A DNA stretch of 64,000 bases from Streptomyces antibioticus. Lineage in GTDB: Bacteria > Actinomycetota > Actinomycetes > Streptomycetales > Streptomycetaceae. The DNA is taken from positions 27,366-91,365 of the forward strand of contig NZ_KQ948425.1 in assembly GCF_001514065.1 (NCBI RefSeq). Direction: 5' to 3'. A model generated the notes under the pieces. That model did no database searches and had not been told where the DNA came from. It saw only the letters and a list, made by a program, of their open reading frames with translations. A program made the position numbers and the translations under genes. Every line of letters starts with the position of its first letter. The first letter of the stretch is position 1. Positions 52,981-62,386 of the stretch are shown here, piece by piece.

Positions 52981-53820
52981 GTGAAGAAAAAAACCGGTCT
53001 CACCGAGGGCCCTGACGGTCTTGTCTACACCGCCCGCCTGCCCCTGTCGAGCGCCACCCTGAGCTATCTCGCCGACCTGATACGCGGCCACCTGAAGAAG
53101 ATCGGCTCGCGGTGGCGGGCCCTGCCCGTCGGAAAGATCGCGGGGATCGTGCTGGCGGTCCTGCGCTGTGACCAACGGCCCGGCGATCTGGCCGGCGGGA
53201 ACGGGATGCACCGCACCACCGTCACCCGCTGGGTGCGGGAAGTCGTCGGTCTGCTGGCTGCCTGCGCCCCGCGTCTGGACCGCGCGCTGAGGAAGATCGC
53301 CCGAAAGGGTGGCGGGGTGGTGCTGCTGGACGGCTCTTTGATACGCACCTGGCGGCACACCGGGACCGAGAACCGGAAGAACTATTCGGGCAAGAACAAA
53401 TGCCACAGCCTGCTCGTAATCGCTCTCACCGACGACCGCGGCCGACTGGTATGGGTCTCCGCGGTGCGGCCCGGACGCGCCTCGGAGATCACCGCCTGCC
53501 GACACGACAAACTCACCGCTCACCTGCGGGCGGCCGGTCTCGGCGCGATCGCCGACCTGGGGTTCGTCGGACTCGACGATGCCGGTCCGAACGCCGACCC
53601 GGCGGTGATCAACGGCTACAAGGCCGCCCGCAACCGGTCCCTGACCCGTGGTCAGAAGCTGTCCAACAAGGCACTGGCCGCGGTCCGGGCCCCGGTCGAG
53701 CACAGCTTCGCCCATCTCAAGAACTAGCGTGTCCTCGGCAAGGTCCGCACGGATCCCAGGTGGGCGAATGCGCTCGTGCGGGCCCTGCTGGTCCTGACGA
53801 ACCGGGAAGTCGCCCGCTGA
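52981..53820 (+). pseudogene. IS5-family transposase with premature amber codon
   Basis: From GTG 52981: LPLSSATLSYLADLIRGHLK, HTH NGMHRTTVTRWVREVVGLLA, catalytic VVLLDGSLIRTWRH (Asp), VRPGRASEITACRHDKLTAH, AIADLGFVGLDDAG (Asp), APVEHSFAHLKN (Glu), then TAG at 53725 exactly where relatives have Trp, followed in frame by RVLGKVRTDPRWANALVRAL to TGA near 53820. A single base change (TGG to TAG) removes the last 31 residues. All three acidic residues remain. Confidence 0.8.
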
Positions 53821-53929
53821 CGGACGACCTTGTCGGTGGACTCCCGCCCCAAACCTGCCCGAACCTCCCGACGCCTACGCACACCAGGCCATCTGACGAG
53901 CCCACTGAGGCTGGTGGCGCGGGCGGAAA

Positions 53930-54964
53930 ATGAGCGACAATCGCATGGTGCAGCAGCGGCTCGGTTGGGTGGTGTCCTCCGGTGGTGTCAAAGTAGCGTG
54001 CGCCTCGGTCGGCGCGGGTCGGCCATTGGTCTACGTGATGGGTTGGCTATCGCACCTGCAGCTGAGTTGGGAGCTGCCGGCCGAGCGGGCGCTTTACGAG
54101 GAGCTGGCTCGGGGTTGCCGGCTTGTGCGCTATGACCGTTCCGGATGCGGGTTGTCGCCGGCCGTGGATCGCCCGGCGTCGTTGACTTTCGAGCTGGAGC
54201 ATCTGGCGGCGATCGCGTCATGGCTGGGTGAACCGTTCGATCTGATAGGCACGTCGATGGGGGCTCCGGTGGCCGTGGCGTGGGCGGCGGCTCATCCCGG
54301 CACCGTTCGGCGCCTGGTGCTGTACGGCGGCTGGGTACGCGGCGCCGACCTGTCCGCGCCAGGTGTTCGTGATCATGTGCTCGGGCTGGTCGAGTCGCAC
54401 TGGGGGCTGGGATCGGACGTGTTGACCGACATTTTCGCCCCTGACCTCGATCCCACGACGCGGGCGGAGTTCGGCCGCTACCAGCGCGCCTGCTCGAACG
54501 CCGCGACCGCCCGGGCGCTGCTCGCGTTGAGCTACGAGATCGACGTCACCGACCGCCTCGGCCAGGTGCAGGCGCCGACGCTGGTGGTGCATCGCACCGG
54601 CGACCGCGCGGCACCCGTCGCGCAGGCCGAAGCCCTCGCCGCCGGCATCAACGGTGCCCAGCTGGTGCGGCTGCAGGGCCGATCGCACCTGCCGTACGCG
54701 GGTGACCGCGACGAGCTGGTGCGCGTCGTCCGCCGCTTCCTCGGACTGTCCGTCCCCCGGCGCCGTACCGACGGGTTGACGGCGCGCCAGCACGAGGTGG
54801 CTGACCTGGTGAGCCAGGGGTGCTCGAACCGCGAGATCGCGACGCGCCTGGGAATCGATGAGCGCTCGGCCGAGGGGCACATCGAACGGATCCTTCTGCG
54901 GCTGAGGTTCCGGTCCCGCGCCCAGATCGCCGCGTGGTACAGCGCACGACGCGATCAAGCCTGA
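53930..54964 (+). CDS. Alpha/beta hydrolase fused to LuxR-type HTH
   Basis: 344 residues. Residues 1-275 are an alpha/beta hydrolase: RLVRYDRSGCGLSP, nucleophile DLIGTSMGAPVAVAWAA, acid VVHRTGDRAAPV, His LQGRSHLPYAG. Residues about 280-340 are a LuxR HTH: GLTARQHEVADLVSQGCSNR, EIATRLGIDERSAEGHIERI, LLRLRFRSRAQIAAW. The fusion suggests a transcription factor that binds or hydrolyses a small ester-like signal. It stands alone. Confidence 0.9.
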   Translation: MSDNRMVQQRLGWVVSSGGVKVACASVGAGRPLVYVMGWLSHLQLSWELPAERALYEELARGCRLVRYDRSGCGLSPAVDRPASLTFELEHLAAIASWLGEPFDLIGTSMGAPVAVAWAAAHPGTVRRLVLYGGWVRGADLSAPGVRDHVLGLVESHWGLGSDVLTDIFAPDLDPTTRAEFGRYQRACSNAATARALLALSYEIDVTDRLGQVQAPTLVVHRTGDRAAPVAQAEALAAGINGAQLVRLQGRSHLPYAGDRDELVRVVRRFLGLSVPRRRTDGLTARQHEVADLVSQGCSNREIATRLGIDERSAEGHIERILLRLRFRSRAQIAAWYSARRDQA

Positions 54965-55125
54965 GTCCACAGTGGGGTATTTCCACGCCTGACGGGCCGA
55001 CCCGATCGGCGCAGAGTTCCTGGTGACCGACAGCGCGAGCACAAGTCGCTGCCGGGTGTGGCCGATGTGCACATTCATCACTCGGTCGGCCGAGGACCAG
55101 TCAGATCCAAAGGAGCTTGGGAGAC

Positions 55126-55386
55126 ATGAAGATCAGAAGGAGATTAGGTGCGCTCAGCGTCGTGCTGGCCATGGCCGGCGTCAGCCTGATCGCTGCGTCA
55201 GCCGGCCTGAGCGCGCAGTCTGGGCCACTGTCCAGCGCCGCGAGTGACGGTTCATCCACGGTCACCAACTCGAGTTCGCCCTCGTTCGCGGGCTGGGCAG
55301 CAGGCCACCCCAATATCGCCGCCGGGCTCCACAAGATGTCCTACCAGCCCTTCCACCGCCCGCTGGATCTCCTCGGCCTGGCCTGA
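55126..55386 (+). CDS. Small secreted hypothetical protein
   Basis: 86 residues from ATG 55126: a signal peptide (KIRRRLGALSVVLAMAGVSL, cleavage near AASAGLSA), then a Ser-rich segment and FAGWAAGHPNIAAGLHKMSY, QPFHRPLDLLGLA. AAGGAGCTTGGGAGAC lies upstream. The end may be truncated. It could be a fragment of a larger secreted protein. Confidence 0.5.
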   Translation: MKIRRRLGALSVVLAMAGVSLIAASAGLSAQSGPLSSAASDGSSTVTNSSSPSFAGWAAGHPNIAAGLHKMSYQPFHRPLDLLGLA

Positions 55387-55549
55387 CCAGCAACGATCCA
55401 AGACCGTCAGACTTTGCAACAACCTTGGCCTCGGCGGCCGTCTAGCTGATTCACAGCATGAGCACCGCAAGGCAGCGGCGCGGCCGACCCGGGCGCCACC
55501 GACCACTGATCTCGTCGTTCCGACGACGAGATCTTCCAGAGGAGAGACT

Positions 55550-56053
55550 ATGACCAGGTATCTCAGAGCCGCGACGGCTCTCGGCGCCATCAGCCTGTTC
55601 GGCCTCGGCGTCACCGCGGCACCCGCGTCTGCTGCCGGGTTCGGGCCGATCAAGCACTCCGTCACGGGCAAGTGCATCGACGTCAAGGGCGGCTCGACGC
55701 AGGTACACGCGTTGATCCTGCAGTGGGGCTGCCACGGCGGCAGCAACCAGGCATGGCTCAAGGTCCCGGTGAGCGGCGGCTTCCAGTTACTCAACCAGAA
55801 CAGCGGGCTGTGCCTCGACATCAGCAGCAACACGGCCCAGGTACCGAACGGGACCGGGCTCCAGCTCTTTGGTTGTGACATTGCAGCCGTCTGGCAGCTC
55901 AAGGACCCGTTCGGGAACGCAGGGCAGCTCCAGCACGTGGCCAGCGGCAAGTGCATCGACCTCGACTCGGGGAGCGCCGCCGACGGGGCCAGGATCCAGA
56001 TGTGGGACTGCTTCACGAACAACACGAACCAGATCTGGACGATGCCCGCCTGA
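55550..56053 (+). CDS. Secreted ricin-type beta-trefoil lectin
   Basis: 167 residues; GGAGAG upstream of ATG 55550. Signal peptide TRYLRAATALGAISLFGLGV with an AxA cleavage motif near 28. The RICIN domain has three subdomains: GKCIDVKGGSTQVHALILQW, GLCLDISSNTAQVPNGTGLQ, GKCIDLDSGSAADGARIQMW, each with the Cys pair and a Q-x-W-like end (NQAWLK, VWQLK, NQIWTM). It would bind galactose-type sugars or polysaccharides outside the cell. No catalytic domain is attached. Confidence 0.9.
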   Translation: MTRYLRAATALGAISLFGLGVTAAPASAAGFGPIKHSVTGKCIDVKGGSTQVHALILQWGCHGGSNQAWLKVPVSGGFQLLNQNSGLCLDISSNTAQVPNGTGLQLFGCDIAAVWQLKDPFGNAGQLQHVASGKCIDLDSGSAADGARIQMWDCFTNNTNQIWTMPA

Positions 56054-56186
56054 AACACCCCAGGCCAGGCGCCCGGCGCCAATGACTGTTCCAGCAGACC
56101 GGACTGCGAGTGGGAAACCGGGCCCCACTAGCTAGATTCCAAGGGATCGGCTGCGCGCATAAGGGGAGGGAGCCCAACCTCAGTGT

Positions 56187-56965
56187 GTGAAGACAGAGTT
56201 GGACTCCCTCGCCACCGCACTCGATGTGAAGACCGACGACTGCTGACGGAATGACCGCATCTGGCGCCCTGGCGTCCGGCGGTCGGGATCGCTCCGCAAC
56301 TGACCGATGCCGAGCTGGTCACGCTCGCCATGGTGCAGGCCATGCTGGGCTTCACCTCCGAGGCCAGGTGACTGCGCCACGCCCGCTCCCACCTGCGGCA
56401 TCTCTTCCCCTACCTGCCGAAGCAGCCCGGCTACAACAAGCGCCTGCGCAAGGCCGCCGAGCTGCTGCGGCGGGTAACCCGTCTGCTGGCCACCGACACT
56501 TCCGTATGGAGCGACGACGTGTGGATCGTGGATTCCACGCCGGTGGAGTGCGGACGCTCCCGCGAGACCGTCAAACGCTCCGACCTGGCCGGATGGGCCG
56601 CGTACGGGTACTGGGCCAGCCACAGCCGCTTCTTCTGGGGCCTGCGCCTGCACCTGGTGTGCACCCTGCAGGGCCTGCCGATCGCCTTCGCCCTGACCGG
56701 GGCCAAAGCCGACGAACGCGAGACCCTGCTGGACCTGCTCGCCGCCGAACCGCACCTCGTCGCCGCCCGGCCCGGACAGACGCTGATCGGCGACAAGAAC
56801 TACTTCGGCCGCGACTTCGAGCACCAGTTGGCCGAGCAGGACATCCGGCTGCTGCGGCCGGCCCGCAAGGGCGAGCCGGAACGCCCCGGGGCCCCGCTGT
56901 TCAAGCCGTTGCGGCAGGTCGGCCAGCTCGTCCTGCGCTCACTGACCGCCTACGACCACTTCTGA
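56187..56965 (+). pseudogene. IS982-family transposase, broken
   Basis: KTELDSLATALDVKTDDC then TGA, a frame change, and QLTDAELVTLAMVQAMLGFT, SEAR, another stop, then LFPYLPKQPGYNKRLRKAAE, then the intact core WIVDSTPVECGRSRETVKRS (Asp), LVCTLQGLPIAFALTGAKAD, LIGDKNYFGRDFEHQLAEQD (Asp). The C-terminal Glu region (ESVNDTLKGQ in relatives) is missing. Inactive. Confidence 0.8.
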
Positions 56966-57025
56966 CCTTGCTGGCGTGATGTCGTGGGGGTCGACAAGCT
57001 GTGGCTGTCGCGGTAGGTCGGTGGC

Positions 57026-57235
57026 ATGAGGTATCCGCAGGGGGGCGGGCTGACCGCGGAACGACGGATGTTTCGCGAGCACATCCGGATGCAGGCAGCC
57101 GAGTTGTTCGCTCTGGGACGCGACAACGCCGATATCGCCAAGCAGTTACGTGTCAGCGTGCGGTCGATGCAGCGGTGGCATCAGGCATGGGAGCGCGGCG
57201 GAAGGCCAGCCCTGGAGTCGAAGGGGCAGGCGTCC
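57026..57235 (+). pseudogene. IS630-family transposase, N-terminal remnant
   Basis: MRYPQGGGLTAERRMFREHI, RMQAAELFALGRDNADIAKQ, LRVSVRSMQRWHQAWERGGR, PALESKG is the complete first HTH; the catalytic part is missing. It is the same family as the 26930-27413 remnant but a different copy. Confidence 0.8.
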
Positions 57236-57344
57236 AGGCCCGGTTGCGTCCAAGGAGATGGTGTACGGGTTCGACCTTGTCGGTGTACTGGCTCATCTGC
57301 AGAGCGAAGTGCAGGCTCAAATGCAGAGGTGTGTACGAAGTTTT

Positions 57345-57378
57345 GGCCGGGTCGAGGGCGTCAGCCCTCGACCCGGCC
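57345..57378. terminator. Perfect 15-bp stem hairpin after istB
   Basis: GGCCGGGTCGAGGGC pairs exactly with GCCCTCGACCCGGCC around GTCA. It lies about 20 bases beyond the stop of the istB gene on the minus strand. Confidence 0.7.
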
Positions 57379-57399
57379 GTGTGGGGTGAAGCCGCGGGT

Positions 57400-58416
<1,017 letters not shown>

Positions 58417-58418
58417 TC

Positions 58419-59297
58419 ATGTGTCACCGTAACGCCCCGCTGACGCCGACCGGCAGGCTGGCTGCTGCGTCGGGCAGCCGAACGCTTCCAGGTCAGTCAC
58501 AGCACCGCCAAGCGGTGGGCCGACCGCTACCGGCTGCAGGGCTGGGCCGGCATGTACGACCGCTCCAGCCGCCCGCATCACTCCCCCCGCAAGACCCCGG
58601 CCACCTCGAGGAACAGGTGCTACGGCCGCGCCGGGAGCACCGCATCGGACCGCAGCGGATCGCAGCGCGGACCCACATCGCCCCGTCGACGGTCCACCGC
58701 ATCCTCACCGCCCACCACCTGCCGCCCCTGACCTCCCTGGACCGGGCCACAGGACAGCCCCGAGCGCCGCTACGAACGCTCCCGGCTCGGTGAACTGGTG
58801 CACGTGGACGTCAAGAAGCTCGGCCGCATCCCCGACGGCGGCGGCCACAGAATGCTGGGCCGGGCCGTCGGCCGCAAGAACCGCCGCCAGACCGGACTGG
58901 CCTATCTGCACACGGACGGCGTTGGACGACTGCTTCGATGCCGTGGGCTGCGAACCAGGCGGTGGCCCGTCGCAGAAAGGCGGCGCAGGTCGCCGCCTTC
59001 TCGTCGGGGAGGTCTTCGGTGTAGGCAAGCAGGGACCTGGTGCGACACCTGCCATGACCTGGGCATCCGCCCCCGCTGGATTCGGCCCTGGCGGCCGCAG
59101 ACCAACGGCAAGGTCGAACGCTTCCACCGCACCCTGCTCGACGAATGGACCTACCAGCGGACCACACCTCGGACGCCGAACGCCAGGCAGCGTTTGACGA
59201 CTGGCTCGACTGGTACAGCTACCACCTGCTCCACACCGGAATCAGCGGCCAAACCCCAGCCAGCCGCGTCACCAACGTGACCGAACAGCACACCTAG
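58419..59297 (+). pseudogene. IS481-family transposase with frameshifts and internal inversion
   Basis: ATG 58419 MCHRNAPLTPTGRL, shift, RRAAERFQVSHSTAKRWADR, YRLQGWAGMYDRSSRPHHSP, shift, HRIGPQRIAARTHIAPSTVH, then RLGELVHVDVKKLGRIPDGG (Asp) and TGLAYLHT. From about 58918 to 59035 the expected next part is found on the opposite strand (AYTEDLPDEKAATCAAFLRR, ATAWFAAHGIEAVVQ). The plus strand resumes with TWCDTCHDLGIRPRW and RPQTNGKVERFHRTLLDEWT (Glu). The second catalytic Asp region (LTDNG in relatives) is missing. Confidence 0.75.
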
Positions 59298-59308
59298 GTG
59301 CCCGCCGG

Positions 59309-59470
59309 TCACCGCCTGGCGGCGTTAAGGCGCACTGCTTGTGCCGCGGTCGCCAGTTCGGCCAGCGCCAGGGGGTCTTGAAGGGAGCGTCCGGTCAGCT
59401 CGCGGATCCGGTTGAGCCGGTAGCGCACCGTGTGGGTTGGCAATGCAAGAAGCGCGAAGTCATGCCGCTT
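59309..59470 (-). pseudogene. PucR-type regulator, C-terminal HTH fragment
   Basis: LPTHTVRYRLNRIRELTGRS, LQDPLALAELATAAQAVRL is the HTH_30 end of PucR/CdaR regulators (HxNTVRYRLxRIxELTG). Nothing upstream of it belongs to that family. Confidence 0.65.
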
Positions 59471-59672
59471 CCTTCGGAGGCAGCCCGCGGGCCAAGTCGA
59501 CGCGTTGGGAGGGCTCTTGGAGGATCCGCGGCAGCGGCTCCGTTGGTGCCCCGTATCCCCAGGCCGCGTGGGCGTAGCGCAGTCCGGCCCGCTGCGCCGC
59601 CTCCTGGACGTCCATGGCGGGCAGGCGGGCACCGCCGGTGCCGTCGATGACGGTCACGTTCTTGATGATCAC
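59460..59672 (-). pseudogene. Chimeric frame: amidohydrolase start joined to HAD tail
   Basis: GTG 59672, with AAGGGA upstream, gives IIKNVTVIDGTGGARLPAMD, the N-terminus of an amidohydrolase (VIDGTG). At about residue 22 it passes into QEAAQRAGLRYAHAAWGYGA PTEPLPRILQEPSQ, the C-terminal end of a Gph-like HAD phosphatase. It stops at 59460, next to the PucR fragment. Two deletions joined three genes. Confidence 0.55.
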
Positions 59673-59730
59673 GGTCGGTTCCCTTCGATGGTGCTGATCA
59701 AGGACTGTGCTCGTTGGCGGACAACAGAGG

Positions 59731-60003
59731 TCAGGTGCGCCGTGGGAAGAGGCACAGGGCGTTGCCATGTTCGACGGCGTCGAGATCGCTGCCGTTGAGG
59801 TGGGCGATGCCGCGCTCGCCGCGCCCCAGGCACACCACGCCTTCGACGGGCACCCGGCCCTCTTCGCACCGGCCATGCGCGACCGCGGTTTCCTCCGACG
59901 GCGCCGGGCGGCAGAGCGGGTGCGGCCCGTGGCTGCACCAGGCCGAGCGACTCGGAGTGCCTGAGCTTGCGGGCCCTGACCCGGGGCCGTCGCACGACCG
60001 CAC
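59731..60003 (-). pseudogene. Unidentified fragment
   Basis: The frame becomes protein-like only in its second half: ETAVAHGRCEEGRVPVEGVV, CLGRGERGIAHLNGSDLDAV, EHGNALCLFPRRT. No family is recognised. The surrounding 60004-60133 contains nothing supported. Confidence 0.3.
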
Positions 60004-60133
60004 CGATCAACACTGGCAACCGCTCGTCCGGTCCGGCGTTGCCGAGGGGCCGCGACGCGCTTCGCCACCTCGATCGCGGAGGCTCGGTCATGGTGGGGGC
60101 CCGGTGCGAGCGCCGAGGCCACCGCCCACACCG

Positions 60134-62386
60134 CTACAGCAGTTTGTCGAGGGTGATGGGGAGCTTGCGTATCCGGATGCCGGTGGCGTTGAAGACGGCG
60201 TTGCCGACAGCGGCGGCCGAGCCGACCGTGCCGATCTCCCCGAGGCCGCGGGCGCCGAGGCTTCGGGTCCCGACCTCCCCGCCGTCTTCGCCGAGCGGCC
60301 CGGTGAGGTGCGGGTCGGGCCGGTCGAGGAGGTGCACGTCGATGTCGGGGATGTCGGCGTTCACGGGTACCAGGTAGTCGGCGAGCGTGCTGGCGGCCAG
60401 CCGCCCCGTGTCGCGTTCGAGGTGGTTCTCCTCCAGCAGGGCGCCCGAGATGCCGAAGATGACCCCGCCGACGATCTGACTCCGGGCGGCCCGGGCGTTG
60501 ATGATGCGCCCGGCATCCACGACGGTGGTGAACCGGGTGACGCGGATCTCCCGGGTGAACCGGTTGACCCGCACCTCGCAGAAGTGGGCGCCGAAGGTAT
60601 GGAACGTGTACCCGGAGGGAGCGCCTGCCGGCTCGGAGGCAGTGGCGTCCACGCCGCGCGACCCGAGGGCCCTGAGCAGTTTGCCGAAGGTCATCGAGCG
60701 ACCGTTCCCGTGCAGGCGGCCCTGCTTGTAGCGCAGGTCCTTGGCGTTCGCCCCGTGCCACGGCGAGCCGGAATGGGTCACCGCGAGCTGCTTGAGCGCG
60801 TCGATGGTGTCGCGGGCGGCCGCCACGACCGCCGGGACCGTGCTGTGTGTGGCGCCGGAGCCCACAGCGGGTGCGCCCGGGGGCAGCGCCGAGTCACCGA
60901 TCTCGGGGGTCACCCGCTCAAGCGGGAGCCCCAGGGCGTCGGCGCCGGCGACCGCCACCATCGTCCACGCGCCAGTGCCCAGGTCCGAGGTCCCGGTCGA
61001 CACCACCGCGGTGTCATCGTCGAGCAGCCGGATCCTGACGCTCGCGGCCTGGCGGGCCGCCGGGTAGGCAGCGCTGGACATTCCGGTGCCGAACAGCCAC
61101 TCCCCGTCCACGCGCGCGCGGGGCCTGGCGCTGCGGGCCGACCAGCCGAAGCGTCGTGCGCCGTCGCGGTAGCACTCGTCGAGGTGCTTGCTCGACCACG
61201 GCCGGCCCGTGGAGGGGCTGACGGTGGCGTAGTTGCGCAGTCGCAGCTCGACGGGGTCGACACCGGTGGCGACGGCCAGTTCGTCCATCGCCGTCTCCAG
61301 GGCGAACGCCCCGGGGGCCTCGTCGGGCGCCCGCATCGCCCAGCTGCCCGGCATGTCGAGGATGACCCACTGCGGTTTGATGCGCAGGTTGGGCGTGTTG
61401 TAGAGCGTGTCCGAGGTGGACTCGCCCGGGAGCATGTTCCAGCCACCGGCAGCCGGCCTCTCGGCTACGCTCTCGTGGCTGATGGCGCTGAGGACTCCGT
61501 TGCGCGAGGCACCCAGCCTGACCCTCTGGGTGAGGTGCGGGCGGTGGCCGACCAGGGTGAACATCTGCTCCCTGGTGAGGGCGAGCTTGACGGGACGGCC
61601 GAGCTCCCGGGCCGCCGCTGCGGCGAGCGGGGCCTCGCTCCACACGATGACCCGGGCCCCGAAACCGCCGCCGACGTACCTCCCGATCAGCCGGACCTGC
61701 TGCGGGAGGACGCCGAGCCGTTGGCCCAGCAGGATCGTGAACGGCGTCGGCATCTGGGCGCCGGCGTGGACGGTCACCCGGTCACCGTCCCATTCGGCGA
61801 GGACGGTGTGGGGTTCCATCGCGGCGTGGTGCTGCACCGGCTGCTCGAAGTCGGCCTCCACGACGACTTCGCTGGCGGCGAGCGCCTCGTCGATCGACGC
61901 GACGCCGGGGGCGAGGACCGTGACGCTGCTCAGTTCCCCGCTGGACGTGGGGCCGGACGGCTCGCGAGGTCCGTCAGCGAGGGAGGCACGCGGTGGCTGC
62001 GCGTCGTAGGCGACAGTGATCAGCGCCGCGGCGTCCCGCGCCTGCTCGACGCTCTCGGCGACGACCACGGCGATGATCTGGCCGTAGTAGCGAACGGTCG
62101 TGTCCTGCAGGGGGATGTAGTTCTCGCCGAAGAAACTGAACTCGGGTGCGAGTGGGTAAAGCCTCAGGCGCCCGTCCCCCGCGGCGTACACGCGCAGGAC
62201 TCCGGGAGCGGCCAGCGCGGCGGCGGTGTCGATGGAGCGGATCGTGCCTCGCGCGACCGTGCTGGTGACGACGTGGGCGTAGGACATGTTGGTGGCCGGG
62301 TAGTCACCGGAGTACCGTGCGGCTCCGGTGACCTTCAATCGGCCGTCGACGCGGGCGACTTCACGCCCGACTGGAGAGACGGTCAT
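60134..62386 (-). CDS. Xanthine-dehydrogenase-family molybdopterin-binding subunit
   Basis: 750 residues, full length for a YagR/PaoC-like large subunit. GREVARVDGRLKVTGAARYS opens the Ald_Xan_dh_C domain. Mo-pterin motifs include YVGGGFGARVIVWSEAPLAA, WAMRAPDEAPGAFALETAMD (the AMRAP-x-x box), SGATHSTVPAVVAAA, and the catalytic Glu in LGARGLGEIGTVGSAAAVGN. It hydroxylates an aldehyde or N-heterocycle using Mo-cytosine dinucleotide. ATG 62386 overlaps the XdhC stop (ATGA). Confidence 0.93.
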   Translation of the reverse strand: MTVSPVGREVARVDGRLKVTGAARYSGDYPATNMSYAHVVTSTVARGTIRSIDTAAALAAPGVLRVYAAGDGRLRLYPLAPEFSFFGENYIPLQDTTVRYYGQIIAVVVAESVEQARDAAALITVAYDAQPPRASLADGPREPSGPTSSGELSSVTVLAPGVASIDEALAASEVVVEADFEQPVQHHAAMEPHTVLAEWDGDRVTVHAGAQMPTPFTILLGQRLGVLPQQVRLIGRYVGGGFGARVIVWSEAPLAAAAARELGRPVKLALTREQMFTLVGHRPHLTQRVRLGASRNGVLSAISHESVAERPAAGGWNMLPGESTSDTLYNTPNLRIKPQWVILDMPGSWAMRAPDEAPGAFALETAMDELAVATGVDPVELRLRNYATVSPSTGRPWSSKHLDECYRDGARRFGWSARSARPRARVDGEWLFGTGMSSAAYPAARQAASVRIRLLDDDTAVVSTGTSDLGTGAWTMVAVAGADALGLPLERVTPEIGDSALPPGAPAVGSGATHSTVPAVVAAARDTIDALKQLAVTHSGSPWHGANAKDLRYKQGRLHGNGRSMTFGKLLRALGSRGVDATASEPAGAPSGYTFHTFGAHFCEVRVNRFTREIRVTRFTTVVDAGRIINARAARSQIVGGVIFGISGALLEENHLERDTGRLAASTLADYLVPVNADIPDIDVHLLDRPDPHLTGPLGEDGGEVGTRSLGARGLGEIGTVGSAAAVGNAVFNATGIRIRKLPITLDKLL

